DNA of 64,000 nt from the NCBI RefSeq assembly GCF_034313965.1, contig NZ_JAVIWQ010000002.1, forward strand, positions 3,162,001-3,226,000, given 5' to 3'. The notes under the pieces were generated by a model. That model was not told the origin of the DNA and did no database searches. It saw nothing but the letters and a program-made list of their open reading frames with translations. The translations under genes were made by a program, and so were the position numbers. Numbering within the stretch: position 1 is the stretch's first letter; each line of letters begins with the position of its first letter. This document shows, piece by piece, positions 9,824 through 19,755 of this stretch. This DNA is from Herbaspirillum sp. RTI4. GTDB taxonomy: Bacteria; Pseudomonadota; Gammaproteobacteria; Burkholderiales; Burkholderiaceae_D.

Positions 9824-11002
9824 TCAGCGACGCGCCTTGTAATTGCGCACGGCATTGAGACTATCGCTCAAGGTCGGCATTTGAATCGAGAGGTTGCTGC
9901 TCTGCACTTGCTTGAGCAGCGCCAGCGTGGTCTGGGTCTGACGAGCGCGGGTGTCGAAATATTTCCCGATGTTGTCAGCGGCCGCAGATAAATCGCCGCG
10001 GAAGGCAAAATCATTGCGCGACAACAGCGCCAGACGGGCGTTGAGCAAACGCAGCTTGAGGTTTTCGCGGACATAAAAAGCCTGGGTCGGCGACATCAGC
10101 AAGGCATCAGGGGCATCGACGCGGCGCACCCGGATCAGCTGCCCGACATCGGCCCATAATTCTGCACTCAGGCTTTGCCACTTATCCTGCAACGATACTT
10201 GCCAATCGGAGCGTAATTCGCTGGCGACTGGTGCATCGCTCTTGGCAACGGCACTGCGGTTGCGGCCAGCGCTGCCTGGCAAGGCGCGCAAGGGGGTTTT
10301 CGGCTGGTCGGGAATAACTACCGGCTTTTCATCCGACAGCAAAGGCATGTTGTCGATCTGTCCGATGATGCTGTCGAGACGCACGGCGATGCCGGCGATA
10401 TCGAGTGTCGGCAAGGCGCGCAGACGGTCGAGGTCACGCGCAATAGCGCCGCGGATAGTGATGAATTGAGGTTTATCAGAACGCGCCAGAGTGCGGTCGG
10501 CGTTTTGCAGTGCAATGATGGCACCCGACACGTTGCCGGCCAATTGCAATTGCTGACCGGCCGTGGAAAGGACTTCCTCGATTTCGGACAAGGCCCATTC
10601 GTCGCGATTCTTGGACATGTCCTGATACAGCTGTTCCAGCGCCAGTTGCTGGCTTTGCGATTCAACCTGCTTGCTTTCCAGCACACTCACCTTGGCCAGC
10701 AATTCCTTGCTGCTCTCCTGGGCCTGCTTAGCAATACTGCCGAAATCAGCCACACTGCTATCGCCGCTTTGCAGGCGACGCGCTACTTCGCCGCGCAGGT
10801 TGCTGATTTCGCGATGCGAGAACCACCACTGCGCAGCTGCGGCTACGATCAGCAACAGCAACAATACATAGATCGGCCTTAGCCGTTTTTTGATTCCGCC
10901 GTCGAACGGTATCGAGGAAGCCGCCGCAATAGCAGAGGACGGGGAGGAAACGCGCGGGCTAGTGGCACCGCCGTTATCTGGGGATGGGGGCAATTCATTC
11001 AT
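9824..11002 (-). CDS. hemX: HemX, uroporphyrinogen-III C-methyltransferase-like membrane protein
   Basis: 392 residues. A Ser/Pro-rich cytoplasmic N-terminus precedes one membrane segment (LRPIYVLLLLLIVAAAAQWW, about 40-62). A coiled-coil region follows (VLESKQVESQSQQLALEQL) and then the HemX domain (EWALSEIEEVLSTAGQQLQL; FYVRENLKLRLLNARLALLS). Often annotated as a methyltransferase, but no SAM-binding motif is visible, so a structural or regulatory role in heme synthesis is more likely. It overlaps the hemD stop by 8 bases, so they share a transcript. Confidence 0.92.
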   Translation of the reverse strand: MNELPPSPDNGGATSPRVSSPSSAIAAASSIPFDGGIKKRLRPIYVLLLLLIVAAAAQWWFSHREISNLRGEVARRLQSGDSSVADFGSIAKQAQESSKELLAKVSVLESKQVESQSQQLALEQLYQDMSKNRDEWALSEIEEVLSTAGQQLQLAGNVSGAIIALQNADRTLARSDKPQFITIRGAIARDLDRLRALPTLDIAGIAVRLDSIIGQIDNMPLLSDEKPVVIPDQPKTPLRALPGSAGRNRSAVAKSDAPVASELRSDWQVSLQDKWQSLSAELWADVGQLIRVRRVDAPDALLMSPTQAFYVRENLKLRLLNARLALLSRNDFAFRGDLSAAADNIGKYFDTRARQTQTTLALLKQVQSSNLSIQMPTLSDSLNAVRNYKARR

Positions 11003-11801
11003 AGACGGATTGTAACGCGGCCAGCAGACGTTCGTCCCCTGATCCTGTGAGCCTTACTTTTAGAAATCCCAGCGCATGCGCTGTTTCAGCGATACGCTGG
11101 TGCGAAACCAGCAGCATTTTCCGTTGTAATTTAACAACATTTTCCGCATCCCCCAGCGTGCCTGCCAGCGCCAGCAAATGACGCAACGCCTCCGAACTGG
11201 TCACGACCCAGCAACTATCGCGAGCCAGCAAGCCGCGCAAACGGGATGCGGTGGAAGCATCCAGCGGCATTGTCAGACGGCGGTAGGCGCTGATGTGATC
11301 CACCTCGATGCCCTGAGCGCGCAAAGCCTGCGTCAAAAAATCACGGCCATGTTCTCCACGCACAATCAGCACACGGCGACCGTTCAGTGCCACCAGATCG
11401 AGGGACTTGAATAATTCTTCGGAATCGCTTTTTCCCTCGTCCGGCGGACTAAAAATGCGGGTGTTGCCGATATGGACGCCATGCCGGGCAAGAGTGGCAC
11501 GACTACCCTCACCCACAATTCCAATAGCAACATCCGACGGCCATCCCGGCAGCACCTGAAACGCCGCCTCCACCGCATTCGGGCTGACAAACACGACCAG
11601 CGCGTAGTCCGCCACACCAGCCAGCACAGCGCGCAAGGCATCGGGATCGCTTGCAGGAAGAATATGCAACAAGGGGAACAGGACCGGCGCATAGCCGGCC
11701 AGTCTGACCTGTTCAGCAAACGCCTCCGCTTGCGCCAGCGGCCGGGTCACGACCACCGGCCTCAGCGGCAAGCGTTCATCGCCTATATCGGAGTGCGTCA
11801 C
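10995..11801 (-). CDS. hemD: uroporphyrinogen-III synthase
   Basis: About 268 residues. It has the poorly conserved but recognisable HemD layout: RPVVVTRPLAQAEAFAEQV at the start, VFVSPNAVEAAF, GRRVLIVRGEHGRDFL and WVVTSSEALRHLL. It cyclises hydroxymethylbilane to uroporphyrinogen III, the step after HemC. Start choice: GTG 11801 lies just after the hemC stop and directly before the conserved part. An ATG at 11861 is also in frame and would overlap hemC by 44 bases, but its purine-rich stretch is too close to the start. Confidence 0.9.
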   Translation of the reverse strand: MTHSDIGDERLPLRPVVVTRPLAQAEAFAEQVRLAGYAPVLFPLLHILPASDPDALRAVLAGVADYALVVFVSPNAVEAAFQVLPGWPSDVAIGIVGEGSRATLARHGVHIGNTRIFSPPDEGKSDSEELFKSLDLVALNGRRVLIVRGEHGRDFLTQALRAQGIEVDHISAYRRLTMPLDASTASRLRGLLARDSCWVVTSSEALRHLLALAGTLGDAENVVKLQRKMLLVSHQRIAETAHALGFLKVRLTGSGDERLLAALQSVYE

Positions 11802-11817
11802 GATGGACGCGCTTGCT

Positions 11818-12792
11818 TCACAGCGGTTCAGCGCGGCAAGCCGCCAAAATAGCTTCGGCATCCTGCGCTTGCAGGGAAGCGATCGCCTCGGTGGCCACTA
11901 TTTGCGGGGCATCGGCCGGGCCGGAGACATCGGCGGCGGCAATCCGCAGCCCGTCGGGCGTGGCGACCAGTGCGCGCAAGCGCATGACCTCCCCCTCAAT
12001 CGTGGCATAGGCCGCCAGCGGTATCTGGCAACTGCCGCCAAATACCCGCGACACGGTGCGCTCGGCATCGACTGTGAGCGCAGTTGCGTGATGGTTGAGC
12101 GGTGCCAGCATCTGCGCCAGATCATGCCGTCCGGCGGGAATTTCGATCGCCATCGCGCCTTGTCCCGGTGCGGGCAGATGATGTTCCGGGGCCAGGAATG
12201 CGCGTATCCGTTGCGGCACACCCAGACGGATCAGTCCGGCCGCCGCAAGGATGATGGCGGCGTAGTCGCCCTGATCCAGCTTGCGCAGGCGCGTATCGAG
12301 ATTGCCGCGCAGCGCGTGAATTTTCAAGTGCGGATGGCGCGCCGCAATCAGCGCCTGACGGCGCAGGCTGCTGGTGCCGACCACCGCGCCGGGCGGCAAC
12401 TCTTCCAGCGAGGAGTAATGAGTGGACACGAAAGCATCGCGCGGATCTTCGCGCTCCAGAACCGCCGCCAGCGAAAATCCGTCCGGCACATCCATCGGCA
12501 TATCTTTCAGCGAATGCACTGCCAGATCGGCGCGACCTTCGGCCATCGCCACTTCCAGCTCCTTGATGAACAAACCCTTGCCGCCGACTTGCGCCAGGCT
12601 GCGGTCGAGAATCTGATCGCCACGCGTGGTCATTCCGAGAATGTCGATGCGGCACTGCGGATATAATGCAGCGAGTCGGGCCTGCACATGTTCGGCCTGC
12701 CACATGGCGAGTCGGCTTTCACGAGAAGCAATGACCAAGCGGGAAGGAAACGGTAATTTCAAAACGGACTCTTTCGATATGCGGCGCAGCAT
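11818..12792 (-). CDS. hemC: hydroxymethylbilane synthase (porphobilinogen deaminase)
   Basis: About 324 residues. Clear Hem[65 protein letters not shown], and the dipyrromethane-cofactor cysteine in [13 protein letters not shown]. It assembles four porphobilinogens into hydroxymethylbilane. The start is uncertain: ATG 12792 is used here, but TTG 12762 has AAAGAG six bases upstream and gives a more usual N-terminus. The frame stays open to 12936 but the extra residues look non-coding. First gene of hemCDXY. Confidence 0.93.
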   Translation of the reverse strand: MLRRISKESVLKLPFPSRLVIASRESRLAMWQAEHVQARLAALYPQCRIDILGMTTRGDQILDRSLAQVGGKGLFIKELEVAMAEGRADLAVHSLKDMPMDVPDGFSLAAVLEREDPRDAFVSTHYSSLEELPPGAVVGTSSLRRQALIAARHPHLKIHALRGNLDTRLRKLDQGDYAAIILAAAGLIRLGVPQRIRAFLAPEHHLPAPGQGAMAIEIPAGRHDLAQMLAPLNHHATALTVDAERTVSRVFGGSCQIPLAAYATIEGEVMRLRALVATPDGLRIAAADVSGPADAPQIVATEAIASLQAQDAEAILAACRAEPL

Positions 12793-12872
12793 CTGCACCG
12801 AAAAAAATGAAACGACAAGAAGCTCCGTAGTAATGCCACTGCCATCATGCGATCGCACTGCGCATGCATGCA

Positions 12873-12920
12873 ACAGAGAATTTCTACAGAGAACTTCTAC
12901 AGAGAACTTCAACAGAGACA
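12873..12920. repeat. imperfect 13-bp tandem repeat in the hemC-ppc divergent gap
   Basis: Units acagagaatttct, acagagaacttct and acagagaacttca lie at 12873, 12886 and 12899, followed by a partial acagagaca. The array occupies the spacer between divergent hemC and ppc, where both promoters must lie. Confidence 0.85.
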
Positions 12921-13015
12921 CTATGTAATGCGGCAAATTTTAGCATGGGGTCTGCACCTGCCTGATGCCCCGCATCTCCCATTGAACCCGCTGCACTCCT
13001 TGACCTTGATCTGAC

Positions 13016-15874
13016 ATGCCGACCAAACCAGCCGCCCCCCGCACCACACGTAAAGCAATCCCACCACGTACTGCCAGCACCGCCGTCAAACCGGCCAGCG
13101 CCAAAGATGCGCCGCTGAAAGAAGATATCCGGCTGCTGGGACGTCTGCTAGGGGAAGTCTTGCGTGAACAGGAAGGCGACGCCGTCTTTGAAGTGGTCGA
13201 AACGATACGCCAGACCGCCGTCCGTTTCCGCCGCGATGCCGATGCCCAGGCCGCCGCCGAGCTGGACAAGCTGCTCAAAAAACTCACGCGCGACCAGACC
13301 AATTCGGTGGTGCGCGCGTTTTCCTATTTTTCGCACCTGGCCAATATTGCCGAAGATCAGCACCGCAACCGCCGCCGCCGCGCCCATCTGCTGGCCGGCT
13401 CGGCCTCGCAACCGGGCAGCGTCGCGTTCGCGCTGGCGCGACTGGACGATGCCGGCGTCGGTGGCAATGCCGTACGCGCATTTTTGAGCGAATCGCTGAT
13501 TTCCCCTGTGCTGACCGCCCACCCGACCGAAGTGCAACGCAAGAGCATCCTCGACGCCGAAAGCGAAATCGCCCGCCTGCTGGCCCTGCGCGATCAGCCG
13601 CTAACGGCCAAGGAATTGCGCGACAACACCGAACTGCTGCGCGCTCGCATCGCGACGCTGTGGCAGACCCGCATGCTGCGCTATAGCAAGCTGACGGTGG
13701 CCGATGAGATCGACAATGCGCTGTCGTATTACCGCATCACCTTCCTGCGCGAACTGCCGGCGCTGTACGACGATATCGAAAACGAAATCGCCGCCCAGTT
13801 TCCGCGCGCGCGTCAACGCGAAGCCAAGCAATTGCCTCCGTTCCTGCAAATGGGTAGCTGGATAGGCGGCGACCGTGACGGCAACCCCAACGTCAACGCC
13901 GGCACCATGCAGCACGCACTGAAACAGCAATCGACCACCATCTTCGATTTCTATCTGGATGAAGTCCATGCGCTGGGCGCGGAACTCTCGATTTCCTTGC
14001 TGATGGTCGATGCCAGCGATGCACTCAAGGCACTGGCGGCAGCCTCACCCGATCGCTCCGACCACCGCGCCGACGAACCCTACCGGCGCGTGCTGATCGG
14101 CGTCTATGCCCGTCTGGCAGCCACCGCCCGCACACTGGGCGTAGTCAATATCCTGCGCCACGAAGTGGGTGTTGCCGACGGCTATGCCTCTCCCGCCGAA
14201 TTCAGCGCCGAATTGCAAGTCATCGTCGATTCGCTGCTGGCGCATCATGGCGCGGCGCTGGTCAAACCGCGTCTGGCAGTACTCAAGCGCGCCGTCGAGA
14301 TTTTCGGGTTCCATCTGGCCACACTGGACATGCGACAAACCTCGGATGTGCATGAACAGGTTCTGACCGAGCTGTTCGCCTCGGCGCAGGTGGAAGCCAA
14401 TTACGCGGCGCTGACGGAAGAACGCAAAATTGCCTTGCTGCTCACGGAAATTGCCTTGCCGCGCCCGCTTTTCTCACCGTATCTGAGCTACTCCGCACAA
14501 ACTGATTCGGAACTGGCGATCCTGCGCGCAGCCGGTGAAATCCGCCAACGCTACGGCGCACGCGCCATTCGCAACTACATCATTTCGCATACCGAAACCG
14601 TGTCCGATCTGCTGGAAGTGATCCTGCTGCAAAAGGAAACCGGCCTGCTGCACCCGGTCAATGGCCTGGAATTGATGGTCATACCGCTATTCGAAACTAT
14701 TCCCGACCTGCGCTGCGCCGCCGATATCATGGGCCAGTGGATGGCTCTGCCGCAGGTGGAGCGCCTCATTGCCGCTCAGGGCGGTTTGCAGGAAGTCATG
14801 CTGGGGTATTCCGATTCCAACAAGGACGGCGGCTTCCTGACCTCCAACTGGGAGCTGTACAAGGCAGAAAATTTGCTGGTCACCCTGTTTAACCGTATCG
14901 GCGTCAAGCTGCGCCTGTTTCACGGCCGGGGCGGCACCGTCGGTCGCGGCGGCGGACCAAGCTATCAGGCCATCCTGTCGCAGCCACCCGGTACCGTCAA
15001 TGGCCAGATTCGCCTGACCGAGCAGGGCGAAATCATCGCCTCCAAATTTTCCAATCCGGAAATCGGCCGGCGCAATCTGGAACTGCTGGTGGCCGCCACG
15101 CTGGAAGCGAGTCTGGTGCCGCCCGCCAGCGATGCCGCCCAGACCCGCAAGCTGGCCGAATTCGAACGCGTTATGGCCGATCTGTCCGACCGCGCCTATC
15201 AGGCTTACCGTCATCTGGTGTACGACACCCCGGGCTTCACCGAATATTTTTTCGCCTCAACGCCGATTGCCGAAATTGCCGAACTCAACATCGGTTCGCG
15301 CCCGGCCTCGCGCAAATCGACGCGCCGCATCGAAGACCTGCGCGCCATTCCCTGGGGCTTTTCATGGGGCCAATGTCGTTTGCTGCTGCCGGGCTGGTAC
15401 GGTTTCGGCAGCGCCGTTTCAGAATGGCTGGCCGAAGGTGATGCCAGCAAAAAGAAAATGGCGACCCTGCGCGCCATGTGCAAGGAATGGCCTTTCTTTG
15501 CCGCACTGATGTCGAACATGGATATGGTGCTCTCCAAGACCGATCTGGCAGTGGCCTCGCGCTATGCCGGACTGGTCAGCGACCGCAAGTTGCGCAATCT
15601 GATCTTCACGCGCATAGTCGACGAACATGAGCGCACCAATGCCTTGCTCAGTGGAATTACCGGGCAGCGCGACCGGCTGGCCAGCAATCCGCTGCTGGCG
15701 CGGTCGATCAAGAACCGTTTCGCTTATCTTGATCCGCTCAATCACTTGCAGGTCGAATTGCTCAAGCGCCATCGCGCCGCCTCCGCCGCTGGCCGTACGC
15801 TGGAAGAACGGGTAAAACGCGGGATTCATTTGTCGATCAACGGGATTGCGGCCGGTTTGCGCAATACGGGTTAA
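13016..15874 (+). CDS. ppc: phosphoenolpyruvate carboxylase
   Basis: 952 residues, close to the usual bacterial length. Catalytic histidine in [12 protein letters not shown], the [10 protein letters not shown] motif, the glycine-rich loop [14 protein letters not shown], and the conserved C-terminal tail ending NTG are all visible. It carboxylates PEP to oxaloacetate to refill the TCA cycle. The first 30 residues are a Lys/Ala/Pro-rich extension before the conserved core ([19 protein letters not shown]). Divergent from hemC, as in many beta-proteobacteria. The next gene follows after 36 bases. Confidence 0.97.
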   Translation: MPTKPAAPRTTRKAIPPRTASTAVKPASAKDAPLKEDIRLLGRLLGEVLREQEGDAVFEVVETIRQTAVRFRRDADAQAAAELDKLLKKLTRDQTNSVVRAFSYFSHLANIAEDQHRNRRRRAHLLAGSASQPGSVAFALARLDDAGVGGNAVRAFLSESLISPVLTAHPTEVQRKSILDAESEIARLLALRDQPLTAKELRDNTELLRARIATLWQTRMLRYSKLTVADEIDNALSYYRITFLRELPALYDDIENEIAAQFPRARQREAKQLPPFLQMGSWIGGDRDGNPNVNAGTMQHALKQQSTTIFDFYLDEVHALGAELSISLLMVDASDALKALAAASPDRSDHRADEPYRRVLIGVYARLAATARTLGVVNILRHEVGVADGYASPAEFSAELQVIVDSLLAHHGAALVKPRLAVLKRAVEIFGFHLATLDMRQTSDVHEQVLTELFASAQVEANYAALTEERKIALLLTEIALPRPLFSPYLSYSAQTDSELAILRAAGEIRQRYGARAIRNYIISHTETVSDLLEVILLQKETGLLHPVNGLELMVIPLFETIPDLRCAADIMGQWMALPQVERLIAAQGGLQEVMLGYSDSNKDGGFLTSNWELYKAENLLVTLFNRIGVKLRLFHGRGGTVGRGGGPSYQAILSQPPGTVNGQIRLTEQGEIIASKFSNPEIGRRNLELLVAATLEASLVPPASDAAQTRKLAEFERVMADLSDRAYQAYRHLVYDTPGFTEYFFASTPIAEIAELNIGSRPASRKSTRRIEDLRAIPWGFSWGQCRLLLPGWYGFGSAVSEWLAEGDASKKKMATLRAMCKEWPFFAALMSNMDMVLSKTDLAVASRYAGLVSDRKLRNLIFTRIVDEHERTNALLSGITGQRDRLASNPLLARSIKNRFAYLDPLNHLQVELLKRHRAASAAGRTLEERVKRGIHLSINGIAAGLRNTG

Positions 15875-15910
15875 TGCATACCTTAATCCACACCTGACAG
15901 GAGGACGAAC

Positions 15911-16798
15911 ATGATGCGGCACTGGCTCACAGGATTCAGCTTGCTCTTTCTGGCGTCACAGGGGTTTGCCGCCCCGACGAAGACACCGCGCCTGCGCGCA
16001 GAGATCGTTTCCATTCCCAGTGGCAACGAGGCTGGCAGCCGCTCTCTGTCCATTACTGCCTGGTGGATTAAAGCCGATGACAAGGGCAAAGAAAGCCCCA
16101 CCATCATTGCGCTGCACGGCTGCGGCGGTCTGTACAGCATCATCCGTGGCCCGAAAAGCGAATTCACGCCGCGCTACATCACGATGGCGAAATTGCTGAA
16201 CCGGGAGGGTTACAACGTCCTGTTCCCGGACAGTTTTACCGCGCGCGGAAAAAGCTCCGTGTGCCGCGACACGCAACGCGAACAACGCGCCGGCAGTCTG
16301 GCGCGACGATTCGATGTGCAGGCGGCAATGCGCTGGCTGGCGAAGCAAAAGGAAGTCGATACGTCCCGCATTGCGCTGATCGGCTGGTCGCAAGGGGCCT
16401 CGACGGTACTGGCGACCCTCAACGAAGCGGATACCCCCAAAATGGCAGTGCAACCGGCAGCAGCGGTAGCCTTTTATCCCGAATGCCGCGACTATCTCGG
16501 CACGAACGCCCCCTACCGTAACGCCGCACCGCTCTTGATTTTAATGGGCGAAGACGACGACTGGACACCGCCGCAGGCCTGCACGAAGCTGGAACAACAA
16601 CAGTCGGACAAGGGATCAGGAATTACTTTGCATTTATATCCCGATAGTCATCACAACTTCGATGCCCCGGGTTTGCCGATACTGGTACGGATGGATGTGG
16701 ACGGCGCGAGCAAGGGTGTCACCATGGGCAGCAACACCGATGCCGGTTCGGCCGCGTATAACGATTTACTGGCGTTCCTGAAAGAAAAAATGCGCTGA
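15911..16798 (+). CDS. exported dienelactone-hydrolase-family alpha/beta hydrolase
   Basis: 295 residues. A Sec signal peptide is evident (MMRHWLTGFSLLFLASQGFA, cleavage near AFA-like residues before APTK). The mature part is an alpha/beta hydrolase: IIALHGCGG oxyanion region, nucleophile elbow GWSQGAS, acid in MGEDDDWTPP, and histidine in DSHHNFD. The substrate is unknown; it probably acts on an ester or lactone in the periplasm. RBS ACAGGAGGACGAAC precedes the ATG. It may be transcribed with ppc (36-base gap). Confidence 0.85.
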   Translation: MMRHWLTGFSLLFLASQGFAAPTKTPRLRAEIVSIPSGNEAGSRSLSITAWWIKADDKGKESPTIIALHGCGGLYSIIRGPKSEFTPRYITMAKLLNREGYNVLFPDSFTARGKSSVCRDTQREQRAGSLARRFDVQAAMRWLAKQKEVDTSRIALIGWSQGASTVLATLNEADTPKMAVQPAAAVAFYPECRDYLGTNAPYRNAAPLLILMGEDDDWTPPQACTKLEQQQSDKGSGITLHLYPDSHHNFDAPGLPILVRMDVDGASKGVTMGSNTDAGSAAYNDLLAFLKEKMR

Positions 16799-16822
16799 CA
16801 TCAGCGCATTATCGTCGGACTA

Positions 16823-16878
16823 AGCAGTAAAACTGAAGCAGCAGAACTGACGCAGCAAAACTAAAGTAACAGAACTGA
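16823..16878. repeat. imperfect 14-bp tandem repeat, four units
   Basis: Units agcagtaaaactga, agcagcagaactga, cgcagcaaaactaa and agtaacagaactga follow one another at 16823, 16837, 16851 and 16865. They lie in the non-coding gap between the convergent hydrolase and HDOD genes. Confidence 0.8.
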
Positions 16879-16898
16879 ATGCGGTTCTGCTCCTTAGT

Positions 16899-16925
16899 CC
16901 AGAGCGTGCTCACAACACGCTCTGG
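16899..16925. terminator. hairpin between convergent genes
   Basis: CCAGAGCGTG / CACGCTCTGG, a perfect 10-bp stem with a 7-base loop, directly after the HDOD gene on the minus strand. It lacks a strong T-run on either side. Confidence 0.6.
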
Positions 16926-16928
16926 CTT

Positions 16929-17756
16929 CTACTTCAGCATTTCCTCAAGCCCATCGCTCAGTTGCAGCAAGGGCGGCATTTCTTCCAGGATGACATCGGA
17001 GTCAATCCCCAAGGCATCCGCGATGGCATAGGGGAAAGTCGATTCCTTCTCTTCGCTGCTGTATTCGTTTTCCTCGGCGCGGGCGCACCATGCCGCCAGA
17101 TGCACGACGGCAGCGGTGCGATCAAAGGGCTCGACTTCCACCGGATCGGGAAACCCTTTGATTGCCGCCACGAAATCTTCGGGGAAACGCCAGCGGCGTG
17201 CCAATTCCGCGCCGACGTCGGCAAACTGATAGCCAAAGGAGGTTTTTTCCACATCCAACCGGCGCGAATCCAGCGGCTTGGCTATTTTGTCGATTTGCAG
17301 CATCTGCTCCGGCATCGCCGCGTGCATCACCAATTGGCCAATACCGTGCATCATGCTAACGGTAAATGCAAAGTCAGAATTGCCGCCGGTTTTTTTTGCC
17401 AGCCACTTGGCCGCCGCCGCCGAATACAGGCTGTAGCGCCAGAACTGTTTCAGGTCAATGCCGGGCATATTTTTAAAACTACCGCTCAGACCGGCGCTGA
17501 TGACCAAGGTGCGAACGGTCATGAAACCCAGCATCAGTACCGCATCGTCCACCGTGCCGATACTGCGCGACACATGGTAATAGGACGAATTGGCAAGCCG
17601 CAGCAATTTGGCGCTCATCACCTGATCGGCCGCCAGCTTGTGCGCAATTTCCGCGACGCCTACTTTTTCGTTGTTGAAACTTTCGATCACTTCCTGTACC
17701 ACTTTAGGGATACTTGGCAGTGCATTTTGCTGCGCAAACAAAGTTTCGAAATTCAT
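16929..17756 (-). CDS. HDOD domain signalling protein
   Basis: 275 residues from ATG 17756, with AAAGGA in front; an ATG 8 codons upstream is less likely. It is almost entirely an HDOD domain (LPSIPKVVQEVIESFNNEKV, DQVMSAKLLRLANSSYY, TVDDAVLMLGFMTVRTLVI, then MMHGIGQLVMH). HDOD is a catalytically impaired relative of HD phosphohydrolases, common in bacterial signalling, motility and stress control. No GGDEF, EAL or receiver domain is attached. It stands alone. Confidence 0.9.
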   Translation of the reverse strand: MNFETLFAQQNALPSIPKVVQEVIESFNNEKVGVAEIAHKLAADQVMSAKLLRLANSSYYHVSRSIGTVDDAVLMLGFMTVRTLVISAGLSGSFKNMPGIDLKQFWRYSLYSAAAAKWLAKKTGGNSDFAFTVSMMHGIGQLVMHAAMPEQMLQIDKIAKPLDSRRLDVEKTSFGYQFADVGAELARRWRFPEDFVAAIKGFPDPVEVEPFDRTAAVVHLAAWCARAEENEYSSEEKESTFPYAIADALGIDSDVILEEMPPLLQLSDGLEEMLK

Positions 17757-18193
17757 ACCGGTCCTTTTATAAAACTTCATAAAACTTTATAAAACGCCAC
17801 CCTCCGGGCACTCGTTTAACATCATTGCGGATTGAGTATAGCGCCGCTTAATACGATCACGACAACAAATTAAATTAGAAAAACCAAATAAATCATAATC
17901 AAGCACGAAGCAATACTATTAGTGCCGTTAGTAAATAATTTGCAAGTGCGATCAAGTGACAGACAAGGTCCACAAACGCCGCCGGAAGCCCCTCATGCCC
18001 CTCTGGAAAAATGCATTCGCGGCATCACCCCGTGTGGGGACGTACATCTTAGGATAAACACATCTCACAAATTAATTACTTACAGGCACTAAATGAACAA
18101 GGGAAATCACTAAGCTAAGCAAAACCGCTGCCGGGAGCCGTCTGCCTTGCTATAATCCGAAATTCAGCGGACTTCTCATTACATTCCCCCTCC
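17757..18193. other. 437-base divergent intergenic region
   Basis: AT-rich from 17757 to about 17950, including several ataaaact-type words near the HDOD start, then more GC-rich. A GC-rich hairpin-like stretch (ccccgtgtgggg) lies at 18030-18041. I see no protein-coding gene. A small RNA cannot be excluded. Confidence 0.5.
18151..18156 (+). promoter_or_regulatory. candidate -10 box for argH
   Basis: A perfect TATAAT lies 38 bases before the argH start. The -35 region at the expected distance (about 18128) is a poor match, so only the -10 is convincing. Confidence 0.45.
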
Positions 18194-19600
18194 ATGACAG
18201 CACAACTTTCGAAAAAAGGCGAGGCGTGGTCAGCTCGCTTTTCCGAACCCGTCTCCGATTTAGTCAAACGCTATACGGCCTCGGTCACTTTTGACAAGCG
18301 ACTGGCCGAAGTCGACATCGACGGCTCCCTGGCGCACGCCGAGATGCTCGCGCACCGCGACATCATCAGCCGCACCGATCTGGCCGACATCCAGCGCGGC
18401 ATGGCGCAAATCCGCGAGGAAATCGCCAGCGGCAAGTTCGAGTGGCTGCTCGATCTGGAAGACGTCCACCTCAACATCGAAAAGCGCCTGACCGAACTGG
18501 TCGGCGACGCCGGCAAACGCCTGCATACCGGCCGTTCCCGCAACGATCAGGTCGCTACCGACATCCGCCTCTATTTGCGCGGTGCCATCGACGACATCCT
18601 CGGCCTGCTGCGCGATCTGCGTCTGGCCCTGCTGGATCTGGCCGAACAGCACAGCGACACCATCCTGCCCGGCTTCACCCACATGCAGGTCGCGCAACCG
18701 ATCACTTTCGGCCACCACATCCTGGCCTACGTCGAAATGTTCAGCCGCGACGCCGAACGCATGGTCGACACCCGCAAGCGCGTCAACCGCCTGCCGCTGG
18801 GCGCTGCCGCACTGGCCGGCACTACCTTCCCTATCGACCGCCTGCGCGTTGCCGCCACACTGGGTTTCGACGAAGTCTGCCGCAACTCGCTGGACGCCGT
18901 TTCCGACCGCGATTTCGCCATCGAATTCTGCGCCGCTGCCGCATTGGTCATGGTGCATGTCTCGCGCATGTCGGAAGAACTGGTGATCTGGATGAGCCCG
19001 CGCATCGGCTTCATCGACATCGCCGACCGCTTCTGCACCGGCTCCTCGATCATGCCGCAAAAGAAAAATCCCGACGTGCCGGAACTGGCACGCGGCAAGA
19101 CCGGGCGCGTCAACGGCCATCTGGTCGCGCTGCTGACCCTGATGAAAGGCCAGCCGCTGGCCTACAACAAGGACAATCAGGAAGATAAAGAACCGCTGTT
19201 CGACACGGTCGATACGCTGACCGATACGCTACGCATTTTTGCCGACATGGCACGCGGCATCACGGTCAAGCCGGAAGCAATGCGGGCCGCCGCGCTGCAA
19301 GGCTATGCCACTGCCACCGATCTGGCCGACTATCTGGTCAAGAAGGGTCTGCCGTTCCGCGATGCGCATGAAGCCGTGGCTCGCGCCGTACGCGCCTGCG
19401 TCGACCGCGGTTGCGACCTGTCCGACCTGACGCTGGAACAGTTGCAAATGTTCTCGCACCTGATCGAAGGCGATATTTTCGCCGTGCTGACACTGGAAGG
19501 CTCCGTGGCAGCACGCGACCATATTGGCGGCACGGCACCGAATCAGGTCCGTCTCGCCATTAAAGAAATGCGCAGTCGCCTGACGCCGACCTCCGCATAG
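18194..19600 (+). CDS. argH: argininosuccinate lyase
   Basis: 468 residues, the normal length. Family signature [16 protein letters not shown] is intact, as are [20 protein letters not shown] and the histidine-bearing [17 protein letters not shown]. It cleaves argininosuccinate to arginine and fumarate, the last step of arginine synthesis. No other arg gene is adjacent. A TATAAT lies upstream and a hairpin region downstream. Confidence 0.97.
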   Translation: MTAQLSKKGEAWSARFSEPVSDLVKRYTASVTFDKRLAEVDIDGSLAHAEMLAHRDIISRTDLADIQRGMAQIREEIASGKFEWLLDLEDVHLNIEKRLTELVGDAGKRLHTGRSRNDQVATDIRLYLRGAIDDILGLLRDLRLALLDLAEQHSDTILPGFTHMQVAQPITFGHHILAYVEMFSRDAERMVDTRKRVNRLPLGAAALAGTTFPIDRLRVAATLGFDEVCRNSLDAVSDRDFAIEFCAAAALVMVHVSRMSEELVIWMSPRIGFIDIADRFCTGSSIMPQKKNPDVPELARGKTGRVNGHLVALLTLMKGQPLAYNKDNQEDKEPLFDTVDTLTDTLRIFADMARGITVKPEAMRAAALQGYATATDLADYLVKKGLPFRDAHEAVARAVRACVDRGCDLSDLTLEQLQMFSHLIEGDIFAVLTLEGSVAARDHIGGTAPNQVRLAIKEMRSRLTPTSA

Positions 19601-19619
19601 AAACCGAAGCGCTCATCCC

Positions 19620-19678
19620 GCCCTCATCCACCCTCAGTCGTTTGAAGACGGAATGAGGGCTCAATGAGGGCTGTTTTT
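19620..19678 (+). terminator. probable argH terminator
   Basis: GCCCTCAT at 19620 can pair with either of two ATGAGGGC copies (19653 and 19664). The second is followed by TGTTTTT, giving a terminator-like structure with alternative pairings. Confidence 0.55.
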
Positions 19679-19755
19679 ACGGTATTCTTCGCAGGTCAAA
19701 GCACACAGCGGCAGTCCGGCGCTGAATAAAAATATCATCCCAAGGAGAATCTCCA

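Noticed and set aside
9824..11002. HemX as an active uroporphyrinogen methyltransferase
   Set aside because: No SAM-binding motif or CobA-like domain; single membrane helix and coiled coil instead.
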